A stretch of DNA of 64,000 nt from Takakia lepidozioides. Taxonomy: Eukaryota > Streptophyta > Takakiopsida > Takakiales > Takakiaceae. The stretch lies in assembly GCA_030704615.1 (NCBI GenBank), contig CM060733.1, positions 39,742,001-39,806,000 on the forward strand, given 5' to 3'. The position numbers were made by a program, and so were the translations under genes. Under the pieces are notes generated by a model. That model saw nothing but the letters and a program-made list of their open reading frames with translations, was not told the origin of the DNA and ran no database searches. This document shows positions 11,318 through 23,002 of the stretch, piece after piece (the first letter of the stretch is position 1; each line of letters starts with the position of its first letter).

Positions 11318-12985
11318 ATGGCGCCTCTTCACAAGTTTCTAGAGAGATTCCGACGAGATAGTTTGGATTTCTCTTCAAGGAAAACTAGTCCATGGTGGTG
11401 GAGATCCAAAATACCCAAACCCCTCCACAACACACAAGCGGCCCGGACCAAGTTAACTCTTAACCAACTTTTGAAATATAAGATGGATACCAAGTTCACG
11501 ACAAATGAGCTCAACCTCCTGCATGCCAAATTTTACGTAGGACCCACCAGCTCCTCCTGTTCGTTATACCATGCATACGCTAGATCTGTCTTTGATTAAG
11601 AAGCTCATTTATTGAAGACGAATGTTAGAAAACCCTGTGGAGTTCAATGGGGCCACAAATTCAGTTATGGATCGTGTGTCACGTGTCATGAATGTGTGCA
11701 AGGTTTGTACAGTGATATGGAGAGATATGATAGTGAACCCTTGCTTTGACATCTTGATCTTTCAGCAGATTTTGATGTAGCATATGACAAAAACTATGAT
11801 ACATAAACGACGTAAAGGACTGCCTTAGATTTCAAGACTCATATACTACTTAAGTTACGGAGTTCTGCTTCTATCCACTAGGCAAGAAACTCAACATCAA
11901 CAACAAAGACAATATTTTCTGTGTCAAATTGGACTGCTTGGCTTTTGTAAGTAGAATTGATAAAAGTCCCGGTTGGGTAGGCTGTTTGCAAGGAAGGCAC
12001 CGAAAAGATTGGAGCTGAGGAGTTAGTACAAGTAGAGGAGATGAGGGTGAACCCATTTGCACCCCGAATCTGTGAGCTGTTCAGTGGGGATGGAAGTGGT
12101 TACCTTACTTTTGACAAGTTTCTGAATGTCATGTCAGCATTTTCGCACTATACAATTTCAGAGGTCAAAATGGTGTGGGCTTTCGCCCTATGGGATTTTG
12201 ATGGAGATGATGCCATTGGCCCTGGTAAGCCTCAAACTTGGGGATGAATCCATGCAACAGACCTCTTGACATATAAATGATGCAAAAACGAATCTAGTAC
12301 TACATCTCACCTTACGATATACTCCACCCAATGTGCGTTTAAGAGCGCTACTGTACAGTTAAGCCGCACAAAGTAGAACCCCATCTCCCAAATATGATGC
12401 TTTCGGCTATGAGAATGCTACCATGGCGGATCCACTTGTGATCCAAGACTCTGATGCGCATACACGCTTCGTTTGCAAAATAATTCCTAGAACATGACTT
12501 GCAGAAATTGCCAAAGATAAAGAAAGAAAGAAAATCATACTCTCCAATACAAAACCCACGTGGTTCTTCTCACCCATCATCCAAAAGAGGTTCCCAACTT
12601 GGTGACAAGCTTTCGGCAGCTGGGGACTTGAGACCACCCATCCTGATCGGAGAAGAGAAGAGAGAGAAGAATCATCGGTGCTGTAGAAGCTAGATTTCAA
12701 AGGGATGACACAACGATGTTGATACTGCATGCAGAGGACATCTACCAAGGCATTGATCTATTGACATGCTCTGGAGTTGCGCTCCAACCCTCCATCCAAA
12801 CTCTCAAGCGCGTCGCATCCTGCGACGGCTTGGACGTGTTGGAGCTCGACGACGTCGTGACACATGTGACCAACGAAGCGGACCCGCAGAGCTTTGGCCT
12901 CGCCTACCTCGACTTTCGCGGCCTCCTCCTTCGCATGCCCGACCTTCTCTCCAACTTTGAAATCAGCCTCCGTCACAAAGTTTGA
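11318..12985 (+). CDS. CIB family (calcium- and integrin-binding, CIB2-like) EF-hand protein
   Basis: Three exons join in phase: about 11,318-11,536, 11,981-12,224 (or from 11,993) and 12,735-12,985, giving about 237 residues. Exon 1 ends LTLNQLLKYKMDTKFTTNEL then LHAKFY, matching the CIB start (F-x-x-E-Q-L-x-x-Y, then L-x-x-x-F-Y). Exon 2 has VNPFAPRICELFS, the hallmark NPF-x-x-RI-x-x-x-FS, and an EF-hand loop DFDGDDAIGPED completed across the splice. That loop ends in Asp rather than Glu, as in the third EF-hand of animal CIBs. Exon 3 ends PDLLSNFEISL, like the CIB C-terminus (PDF-L-S-x-F-x-I). The last EF loop (DPQSFGLAYLDF) lacks key ligands and probably does not bind calcium. CIB proteins are small calcium sensors. 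The N-terminal ~45 residues are extra and the start is uncertain. Plant CBL proteins are the alternative but lack these signatures. Confidence 0.7.
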
Positions 12986-14596
12986 GTCCCAAAGTGTCTT
13001 AGTCAGTGTCCTAGTCATTCAAGAAGAGTACAAAAAGCAACAGTCAAGTTTGCAATGTCTGCTCAATCCTCTCCTATATTGTGCAAGAAACTGATTCTCA
13101 AACAAGATTTACCACGGTTGTCTTCCTCACAAACCAACTAGCAGATACAATAAACTAGTATGCATCAACTTCCACCCAATACATACATTTTCCTCCTTGA
13201 ACCAGTTTCCAAAACCATCACGTCTCCAGCCTGCTTCTCGTAATTGCAATTGACGTTCCCGCCGCTTTCGAAGCTGCTGCTGCTCTTCCCATAAGCATTC
13301 AATTGTTTATGTCGCAAAAGCCCCTTTCACCACAACATCTGCCCCATCGTGTTCTCATTTCCCATGCCCAAACCCAAAAATTGCCACCACATCTTGCATC
13401 CACCCTAATGTTATGACATCGAGTGATAAAATACCAAGGTCGATCACCTTTGAATTGTGCAGAACATCTATCTAAAAGTAAATGATGATGTTTGCAAGGA
13501 TGACATGCATCTTGGTACTACTCTACACCATGATGTCTATTGTTCTAGTTGGATTCATGTGTACTACCACATGTGAGCCAACCTCTACACAAGGGTGTGT
13601 AATTTCTTTGTAAAGTCCCATGCCCATTGTATGTTAGCCAACCTTGTTTTAATTTCAACTTATTATAATGGGGACACCCAACTTACATCCATGAGGGATT
13701 GGGAGCACTTGCGAGATGGCCTTGTGCCCAACCACTCTCTCGTCTGTTGGATGCTGCCAACACACCACCCAATAGTGCTCCTAGAGCGGCGTTGATTGAG
13801 ATAAAAATATACTTGTTCGTTTGTCCATACAATTTGGATGTCTCTATTGGGCCAATAATATGATTTTATATTGAATACAAACATCTTTCTAAAAACATTT
13901 TAGAGCATGTAAGAATGTCTAAGCTCCATTACTCCATTACTGTAACTATGTATTGAAGAAAAACATCTTGATCTAGGATTAATGTCTCAACTTCATTAAT
14001 GTAAGTGCTTATTGAACAAAGCATCATTTTAAAAGATCTCTAAATGATTTGAGATCTTTGCCCCATTAATGAGTATGACTGTTTATTGAATACATGCATG
14101 TTTTAAAAGAACTTTCCTAGGTTTAAGAATATTTTTGGAAAAAACAGTGACATGATAATGAACATTTCAAGGTGCCATTTGATGAACAAATCGTGCATCT
14201 TTATTTATGTCTTGGTTTACTAATGTAATTGTTTAGACATATAGACATCTTTTAAAGAATCTTTAGAAGATCAAGGCATTTTGCTTGTGAGATGTGTTGT
14301 AAGTGAACGTACAACTTTTCAAAGTATACCGTTAGATTAGTAAATCATACTCCAGTGAATCGTCCGTTTAATGGAAGTGAGGCAAAGTTAATTGAAAATG
14401 AAAGTGAGCATTTGGCTTTCTAAGCGTGCCGTTTAGACCATTAAATCATGCCTCTCTAAATGAAGTTTTATTAAATTATGGTGCGTTAGTGGGCTCTGTT
14501 GATTGGAAGTGAGGTAAAGCTTATTGGCAAATGAAATGGTAATTTGGCTTTCCATATTTCTTACGCAGGGTCTTAAAGCAATTGGTAAAACTGTTA
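12986..14596. other. AT-rich spacer, no gene seen
   Basis: After the CIB-like stop codon there is no frame with recognisable coding character on either strand. The region is AT-rich (especially 13,800-14,600) and may include old degraded transposons. Confidence 0.5.
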
Positions 14597-15045
14597 CAGT
14601 CGACCCTGGATAATTGTTAAGCCTATAAATTTATAACATTTATGTAGATACATCAGATAACAGAAATATAGGTCAAAATCCAAAACATCAATAAAGCATG
14701 TAAAAAATAACAAAAATAACAGTTGGAAAGGTCTAGGGTTTAGTACATACATCCTTCACTGCCTATAGTATTTCTTCAATCCTACAGAATACAATATTTA
14801 TTCATGAAAAATACACATGGATGAATGATAAGAGTTGAGTTTTCTCAAACCAACTATATTAAGGCTCCGCATAAGACCTAACAACTATGGAGGTGTGCTA
14901 ACAAAGAGGAGAGCCATATTTTCATAACACATATCAAATAACGCTCTCATGCCATTTTCATGTGTAAATTTTTACAAAGCAAAGAGTTCATAACATTAAG
15001 GGTGACATAACAAAAAAGCAGGTAACATTTATCCAGGGTCGACTA
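14597..15045. mobile_element. pogo/Tigger-like MITE, 449 bp
   Basis: The left end CAGTCGACCCTGGATAATTG and the right end (reverse complement TAGTCGACCCTGGATAAATG) form inverted repeats of about 25 bp. Both are bordered by TA (14,595-14,596 and 15,046-15,047), the target duplication expected of Tc1/mariner-pogo elements. CAGT-(C/M)-GACCC is a typical pogo/Tigger terminus. The interior has no coding frame, so this is a non-autonomous element. Confidence 0.75.
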
Positions 15046-15539
15046 TACAAGAAGTATCACTCACTTTTCATCCCTCGTCTTAAGTCTGTCCAAGATGACT
15101 ACAATTCACCATTCGAGTATACCAACACTCAATAAATAATTCCCACAGAACTTGAAATTAGTTTGTGAATTTATCAGATGCCGATGAATTTGGGGTCCCA
15201 CTACATTTGTAAATATCTCAGTTAAAAATATAATTACAAATACATATATTAGGAAGACATGGATTCAAAAACTTCACAGCCATATTGCAAGTGACAAAAA
15301 CCACATATTCATGTTGCTTCGTCAAAGATGGATGTGCCATTACTTTTGATTCCATGGCCTCGTTCAATTATAGCCTCATTCCCTTCACATTCCTCATCAT
15401 AATACTAAGGCGGCCTACCCGGAGTTGATGAGTAGACGTGATTTTTCTCACAAATTTGAGACATAAAGAAGACGAATGCTCATCCATGACCTAAAATGGT
15501 AAGATGAATGAAAGTTCCGGGGAACGGATGAAACAGGAG

Positions 15540-16859
15540 ACGGAAGAGCGGGTGAACGCAGCGTGCCGGGCCGGCTGGGCACGTGCCCACGGCCCTCACC
15601 CCTGCGCTAGAGCGTGCCCCGCCCCAGCCGGTCCATAGTGACCGGGCGACCGGATAGTATCTAACCGTCTGGATTCAGACGCGGTCCTGAGGCAGTTAAC
15701 TGTCAGTTATCATTCGCACATGGTGTGCGCTGACGGACGTCAGTTATATTTCCGTCGCATAAGGAACGAGAAAAGTCGACGTCGTCCTTCTTTGCCATCG
15801 GTTGAATACAGATACTACCATGGATGTACGAAGGATGGATCCAGTGCAACTATTCATTTATTTGTTCTGTCCTCCCTATGTGCATCCAAAACTCACAGGA
15901 TGAACCTGCTGCCGGATGTCAACCATGGTTAGGCTGTCGGCAACCGGATGACCGGCCAGCAGTCGTCTTCCCTTCACTACGCAAAACTGGGAAGGAGGTA
16001 CTTGTCGCTGTGAAGCAGGCCTCGGCATTGCGTGTGTGCAGAGATCAGCGAAGAAGACGAAGATTATCGAACAAGACAGAGTTTTGGGGACTTAACCTTT
16101 GCATTTTGATTCCGCTTTGAGCTGTGGAGTGCAGATTGAAGGCAAAGGAGTGCTGGGTTGGACTGAGGAGGGCAGGCAGAGCGGAAGGTATTTTGTTCTT
16201 GGGCTCGACTCGAGGGGAGAGAGAGGGAGAGAGAGAGAGAGGGCGACCAGGAATTTCTCGAATTACAGCAAAGGAAGGGAAGGAGGGAGAAGAAGCGGTT
16301 GTGACAAGCCGATAAAGAGACTGGTCGTGGTCATGGTCATTCTAACGTTTGTTTGTCGGAGGGAGATAGATTGACTCATTTTATGGATTGGGTCGTCTCT
16401 TCTTCTTGAAATAGTTGTAGCGACTTTTATGCTCCAGGAAATTAGATTTTTCGATTATTGTCTGACGGCATTTTCAAAGATCTTATTGATCCTATTGCAC
16501 TGAGAGAATGTCTTTCATCTGATTTCTAAGAGTTTAATCTCTTGTGATGCATTTCAATCTTGCTGGGAGAGTACCAAGGCTTCCGCCTTAGTTTTTAACC
16601 CTCTTCAGAGAGGAAAGAGAAGCGTCAACTTTTCTACGCAGTCAGCGAGTCTTGAAGTTCTTCTTCTTCCTGCCTTCAGTCGTGGGGCACTAGGTATTGA
16701 GTTGCATCCTTTATGGCTGCAGGTATTTTTGGAGGATATTTTTTAATCCAGGAGCTGTGACAGTAAGTTACAGTTTCGTTCAGAATTCGGGCTTAGGAGA
16801 CATTCATCCCAGAAATTTGGTGGAGGCTCTGATCTGAAGCTCGAGAGTCGAGAGGGGGA
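15540..16859 (+). promoter_or_regulatory. Probable promoter/5' UTR of the DUF7804-type gene
   Basis: Composition switches to GC-rich at about 15,545-15,660 and contains a perfect 12-bp palindrome GGGCACGTGCCC at 15,577-15,588 with a G-box core (CACGTG), a common bZIP/bHLH site in plant promoters. A GA-rich run (about 16,205-16,245) follows, of a kind often seen in plant 5' leaders. The short frames at 15,720-16,374 show no recognisable protein. No TATA box was clear, and the role is inferred from position. Confidence 0.4.
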
Positions 16860-19182
16860 ATGGAATGTATTGCACTAGGGGCTTCGACATGGCAAGGAGT
16901 GACGGGCGGTGCCTGCTATACATACTCTTCTATCGGAAATTCGACCTCTGGCGCCTCACCATCTCTTGCCAGGTAACAAGTTCCTACTTCGATGGCGTGG
17001 ATGTGGCTAAAGGAAGATATGGATCAAAGGAAAGGCGGGGTGGTAGTTAGACCGTTGTGTTGGATTTCCCTTTTCTATGAGTGGTTTCTTATTTTAATGC
17101 CCAGTTTTCAAATAGTCTAGCAATCGGACGAGGGAAGTGAAGGTTACGACTGGATGAACCCCAGAGTGTTCCAACCTTTGCGCCCGATCCGAGCAGGAAC
17201 CTGTGTTAGTAAATGTGTCTCGCCGTAAGTGGTACCTTGATCTCAACACGACAACCTACTCCTGTGGGGCTCTCAGCTACGATGGCCTCCTCGTTGGAAG
17301 CCTGCCCAAGGTAGCATATTGAAGTCCTGAGGTGGTTGTGAAGTTTGGACTTTCTACAGTTCATTGGTTTCGCACTGACTTATCGTTAATTTAGGCACAT
17401 GTGGATTGTAAGCGATCTTTGCTTTTTGTGGATCTGCTATCTAAGTCATGGATATTGATTGCAGGGTGCAAGCATTGGAGGTAACATCAGCCACACAAGG
17501 GTGCCTTAGGACCGGTGTGCCCAGTTTCTCCTTTTGGCTGTTGGGCTGTTGATATGACGTTTGTGATTTGGCAGTAAAACTACTGTTTATGGAATGGTAT
17601 CTATTAGCACATGAAAGTGTGAGAGCTGAAATTTAGAATTGTTCACCAGTCTCTTCATATGGTCTCCAAATTGCACATTGTTCGTTCTGGTTACTGCTTT
17701 TACTGCCCAAAGAGTGATAAGTTTCGGAATACGGACCTTGCTTGCTTGCTTGGAACCAAAGATGGTCCATCCTCCCTAGTTTAAGCCAGTATCAAGTTCC
17801 CTCCTTTGTTTTGGGTGGAGGGTGGTGGGCAGTGTTTGTAGTTGGTATCATAGCTTGAAGGCCTGCAATGTCTACTTATTGTTCTGCAAGTGATGTATTA
17901 TGAAAATTCAATGATGCACATCATTTGAAGACTGCTAGTTGGCCCAGCAATGAAATACCAGAGCACCTCCTCTTCCAATTAGATGCAGGCATTATCATTT
18001 TGGTTGCATGGTTTGGAGAGATGTTCTACTCGGTGTTTCATGGCTCAGTCTTGCAATTGAGTTTGGATGTTCAGGTCTGCTGGCTCATTTGCAGAGAAGT
18101 AGAGAGGGGAAGTCCAAAAAGCTTCTTTGGTTTCTGAACTTCTGGGCTGTCCCAACACTTCATGGTTACTGATTCTACCAGTTTAAATCTGTCCTTGTTA
18201 CATTTTGCAGCATGGGAAGAGGGATTGGAGATACAGTCTTCTGGCAACACCTTTAGACAGAAATTTGGAGAGTCTTCTTCGAGGAGGAAAACACTTGGAA
18301 CAATAAAGGCAGTGAGTGCTGTCCATGCAGAAGCAACGACACATGCTGATCTGACCAGAATTAATGTCCGTTGCTTCAATCAGCCATGTGGGCCCGAACT
18401 AGGAACAGTGAGTTGCCAGCAGCTGGAAAAATGGGTAGAGGGTTCTGTCTTGGAGGTGTGTACTTGCTCTTTGGCCATGTTCACTATATGTGGTATGCAA
18501 AAAACACACAGGGTGCCTATGGGTTTTCGTGAAATGTCATTTATTGGAATGTATAAACAATTGAACTGTGTTGGCTGCTGGGGCCCCCATCCTGCCCTTC
18601 TCTCTGGCATGCTCAGCTCATCAACCTCACACTGAGTTTTCTGTTCTGCGCTCCTTGTTGCTATGTAGGCTACAGTGAGCTAGCATCAGTTGCTTTGAGA
18701 AGCTAACCGTGTTTGAATGTGTGCATTCGCAGATTGTGAGACACTTGCAGGAGGCTCCTTTCTTGCACTTTGTGTTTGATACAAAGAGTACGTCAAGGAG
18801 AACTGAATGGCAGAGGGTTTCAGAAGACCTCTTTGACAAACCTGACTGTTGGCCCCATTTACGAGACTCTCTATTGGAAATTGCACCAGATGGAGTGATT
18901 CTAGTGCAACAATTAGACGAAGAGGACCTGGCTAACTGCTCATGCAATGGGGAGCATGCTAAGATTGCAAATGACTGTATCACCACAGCGGCTGATGGGT
19001 CTGGTACCACTGATACTTGGGGGGTGTTGGTGCAAGCTTGCAGTGTTCAGCTACACGCCTGCTACTTACTGAAGACGACACGGGTCCTATCAACCACCGG
19101 CACATGCACAAGGTTCTGTTTGGTACGGGTCAAATGTTTTGGGCCTTCGTTTTCTTCTCAGCTCGAAAATGTCTGGTTGTAG
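16860..19182 (+). CDS. DUF7804-type plant protein (probably plastid-targeted)
   Basis: Well-supported exons are 18,211-18,455 and 18,733-19,182 (stop). Their joined product has the pattern I recall for the plant DUF7804 family: LEKWVEGSVLEIVRHLQEAP near the start, APDGVILVQQL, WGVLVQA, ACYLLKTTRV, TRFCLVRVKCFG and a C-terminal SQLENVWL. Upstream, an exon ending at 17,310 (DGLLVGSLPK) and a 16-nt exon at 17,465-17,480 join in phase into 18,211 (GASIGA). A first exon at 16,860-16,972 could encode a Ser/Thr/Gly-rich N-terminus (MECIALGASTWQGVTGG) suited to a plastid transit peptide. Its phase does not fit the next exon as placed; an alternative frame starting MARSDGRCLL does. The N-terminus is therefore unresolved. 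The biochemical function of this family is not known to me. Confidence 0.6.
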
Positions 19183-19649
19183 TTTATAGAGCCCACCCTT
19201 CAAGAATGAGGGCATAGAGGAAAGAAGGTTTTGATTCCTTTTCCTATTTAAAAAATCTGGTCCACAAAATTGTGCACCACGGAAATGCAATGATTTGTGC
19301 CATAATTGGTGATCAAGTCCTCAAACATGTTCAGAGTTTGAGGCTAGTTCATTGAGGCAGCTGTGAGCCTCTGGATGCTCGTACTAGCGGGCCATTCAGG
19401 AACAACTGTACCATAAAAGGTTATTTCTCAATAGAAACAAGAACTCAATCACTCTTTTGATTTGCGCTTGCCTAGGTCGCTATCCATCATATTCAGGAAT
19501 TCTGGGCCCTTCATCCCATTTCTCGGGAGTGCTGTTGTGGGTAGGTTTGTCCACAACATGGAACTCCCTCTTCTCTTCCATATTAAGCTCTGTAAATCGA
19601 AGGATGTTTAACTCTCTTCCTGTCTTCATTCTTTCTAGAAGCTGTCCTT
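19183..19649. other. Spacer after the DUF7804-type gene
   Basis: About 470 bp with no gene. Presumably it contains the 3' UTR of the upstream gene; no feature is distinctive. Confidence 0.4.
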
Positions 19650-19965
19650 ATATTTAAGAGCCACTTTATACTACAGGGAAGTGTCAAGCAAACCGGCTGA
19701 CACTTGTAAGTGCTTCCTGGAGGTGATGCCCTGACCTTTCTTAGCCAAATTGATGAGCTAATGTGTGTAGGGCAAGTGAGGAATGTCGGCCAAGCTGAAG
19801 AAGTTGCCTACCAAGTATTTGTTCTTGGCTCGTCCAAGACCTTCTCAAGCTTCTCCAACTGCTCCTTGACAACCTTCTCATTGGTAGTCAACCCCTTGAA
19901 GGACCCGAACACCAACTGGAATACGATGCTTGCTACTTCAGGGTGGTACTTCTGTAACTCAATAT
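19650..19965 (-). pseudogene. Phi-class glutathione S-transferase fragment
   Basis: Reading the minus strand, LQKYHPEVASIVFQLVFGSF and TTNEKVVKEQLEKLEKVLD match the start of the GST C-terminal domain. After a frame change, AKNKYLVGNFFSLADIPHLP follows, matching the plant GSTF signature (KYLAGD-x-FSLAD-x-x-HLP). The frame change lies near 19,825-19,840, and an in-frame TAG interrupts the phrase after HLPYTH. No N-terminal thioredoxin-fold exon was found. GSTs of this class conjugate glutathione to electrophiles; this copy cannot encode one. Confidence 0.65.
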
Positions 19966-22036
19966 CTGGTCATCGCACAAGACTTTGCTGATCATGATAT
20001 GGAAAACGAGACCAGTTCTTGTCACGAACAACATGTGGAACAGCAAATAAGTAGTTCTGATGCAAGATCTTCGACCGAGTCAACCACTTCTACTTCTGTA
20101 TTACAAAGACTGACGCTCAGCAATTGATGTTCATCCATCGCTCTTGCCTCAAGCAGCAGATCTACCGATCGCCATCGAGCTACTAGTTAAAGAAGTGGAG
20201 ATAAGCAGAGCTTAGAAGAAAATGTACGTGAAAATGATGATATTCAGTATCAATGAAGCTGGCTTGCGGCGCCAATCAGATCATCTATTAGGGAGTTCTA
20301 GAGCAACTGGTTGTGCCATTTAGAGTTCTCACCAAAGAGTGTCAAATCACCATCCTGGGATCGCTCCAAAGGGCTGCACAACCAAAAGATGTAAACGTGA
20401 GAGAAATCTGAAGGAAAGTGCAAATGTCTTAGACCTCAACAGCAATCCACCAGATCTAGAAGACGAATGCCAATGGATTTTCTCACTTATGAAGGCTCAC
20501 TATAACACAATGTCAAGACAGCCATCCAGACAGAAGCAATCAAGAAACAGATTCTTCTAGAGATCATAACTTTGTCGGCTAAGACTAGGGGCATACACAA
20601 AAGAGGACAAAACACGATAGTCAGCTGACAAATGAATGCCCCCACGAACAGAATCCTAAGAGTCCACGCGAGTGATCTGAGCTGATCAACAACTTCCTCA
20701 AGTGAAGACAGGAAAGCATTACATACCTACAACTTCAGGTACTCGGGCTTTTCTGCAGCTCACAGGCTCAAGTACAAAATCCTCCACATTCTTCTCAGAC
20801 AGGGTGGGCAAAACAAGTCTGGGCAAGCAGAACTGGCAAGCCCGTAGATCTTCAATGGCATGGTTATCGTGCGGATCTCTCAATCAACACTCGCACTTAA
20901 ACAGCAGTTTCTTCTCTCCAACAAACTAAGAAACTAAACCAACAAGACACAAAGTACTCCTCTCCTTTGCTACACAATTTTGCCACAAATTCACTCTCAG
21001 AATTATTGGAAGAAAAAGCTGATTCTCAGTGGAAGACAGATCAATATGTAAGAGCAACTTTTGATTAAGCCAGACAATCAGTTTGGAATCAGTGAGTTGT
21101 GCAGTGCTTATACAAGGGCTCATTTCAGGCTTATAAGGCTGTACAGGGCTGTAAGTCATTTTTCCGTGGAACACAGGCAAATCTGTCAAAATTTAGTAAG
21201 TAACTCTTACCTCTGGGCTATGAGCCCAGAGTCCCCACCAGACACCAGCCCTCCTGAAGCTTCTTGTCTGTTTGATCCTGCCAGGGTATGGCCAGGAATT
21301 GCCCTAGGCCCGTGGCTGACTACAACTCCAATGAAGGCGATGGAGTGCTGATCTAACAAAGACACTCCAGATCAAACTGAAAGTCCCGAAATCAATCACA
21401 GGTCATCCTCTGAACTCTACAACCGCTCCACATCCATGGGAGCACTGTCAGTCGCTTGCTGTATATCTTTCTGCTCCTGAACATGATCCCGCCAATCTAC
21501 TGTCAGATTCCTTCTGCAATGCACCCACTCACAGTTTTGAAGTACTGCACCTGTGTCCAGCATCTTAAACATTGCTTAATGTCCCTGACCAACACACGTT
21601 TTCAGCCTCAATTGGAACAAAACCCCCAGTTAAGGTCAACCCCTGCATAATCCAAATGTCAGTTTTAGAGATGAACCTGTGTTCACCCATCAAAACTGGA
21701 AAATACAGGAAAAGATGGATGTTGCACTGTCTTTTGTAAGACCCAGAGGCAAAATACCTGTAGGTCAGGTTCTAAGGTTTTGGCATCTCCTTCCATCTTG
21801 CTTGCCTGCTGTTGGTCTTGTGGTTCGTCGAAAGAAATGGCCACTTGGTCAACAGCGGATCATGCTTACCATCTAAGTTGGCTCTTGGCTTGCCATCTCT
21901 TCTACACCCTCTTCTTGAACGCTCCCTGTGAATTTGCAGAAGCATCTACACCAGCCTCCTGCCATGGCGCCACCAGAACCATTACTGTCACCTTCCATAA
22001 TGCTACTTGGCTCTATCATGCTCTCATCCCATACCC
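19966..22036. other. Spacer with uninterpretable short frames
   Basis: Several short frames occur (for example 19,930-20,127 and 20,339-20,560, both +, Ser/Thr- or Asn/Asp-rich) but none carries a recognisable motif or a clear set of splice sites. They could be exons of an unrecognised gene or transposon debris. Confidence 0.35.
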
Positions 22037-23002
22037 CTACACCTCTACTCCCTTTATGTCATTCAAACTGGGCGCTGGTCTCTTGCCACAAGTTGGCGAT
22101 GCAGGACAGCCAGTACAACTGAGTATGCTGTCTATCCCTCTTTGCCACCATATGCAGTTCACCTTAATGTCCTGAGCAGGGGCCTCTGATAGATTGGCAT
22201 CCAGCTCCGTTATCTCCATGACTTTCTGGTCCTCACCCTGCGCCTGTGCTACAGCTTCGGCTTCCTCAGCAGCCTTTCTGGCTGCTTCATCTTCCTTCTG
22301 TGCCAGGATAACAGAAACCTGCACAGAAAAAATATCTTCGGGTATTCTGACATAACAATGTATAAAAGCTTGCCGATATAACCTCAGGTCCCTACAAAGT
22401 GTTTGGCACTGGAATCACATTGAAAGGCAATGTCAGATAACGTCAATGCCAGCCCTAACTCCTACAACTCATAACCCAGCTGTTGTCTCTTTAGCACTCG
22501 CTGCCATGGCATCGGGCTTAGTTTCACACCCAAGTGGTAAAACCCACCACCGGCACGGTGAGGTTACAATCCCAAGGGGACTGTACCCTCCAAGGACACG
22601 TCATAGCCGATGTTACAGTAAGTCAATAAACTTCTGAAATAGCCATCGACATAGAGTGACAGAAGATGAGGCGAAGACCTACAGACAAGAACTGCAAGGA
22701 TTATGGAACACTCTCCTCTGTGCCAGCCTCCTTTACACCTGTGGCAATCCCCCAGAACAATCACTGAGCAAACACACTCAATAGCTTGAATGCCAAATCC
22801 ATACTCACGTACTAGAGACGGATACAGCCACAGGACTCCATTTGTAAAGAAGCACCCGTGATGAGGTAGCCGAAGGAGAAGTCGTAGGCACGGGTACCCA
22901 TGACTTCCGCCATCGCCTCACAGGCCCATGGAACACTGATGCGGGACCATGCCTTGTGGATGACCTGCTTCCCATTCTCGTACTCCCTGCCGCTCCCTCC
23001 AT
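22037..23002 (-). CDS. BCL7-like SWI/SNF subunit candidate
   Basis: Exon 1 runs from the ATG at 23,002 to a GTGAGT donor after 22,809. It encodes HGPASVFHGPVRRWRKSWVP and then RVLLYKWSPV, which matches the BCL7 N-terminal pattern (V-R-x-W-x-K-x-WV-x-V, then L-x-x-(Y/F)-KW-x-PV). A later exon from 22,318 (after TTTTTTCTGTGCAG) reads VSVILAQKEDEAARKAAEEA, resembling the charged helix after this domain in plant homologues. Phase requires at least one unplaced exon between them, and the end is uncertain: the frame stops at 22,037, or a GTGAAC donor lies at 22,162. BCL7 proteins are accessory subunits of BAF-type chromatin remodellers in the nucleus. The identification rests on a short motif. Confidence 0.5.
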
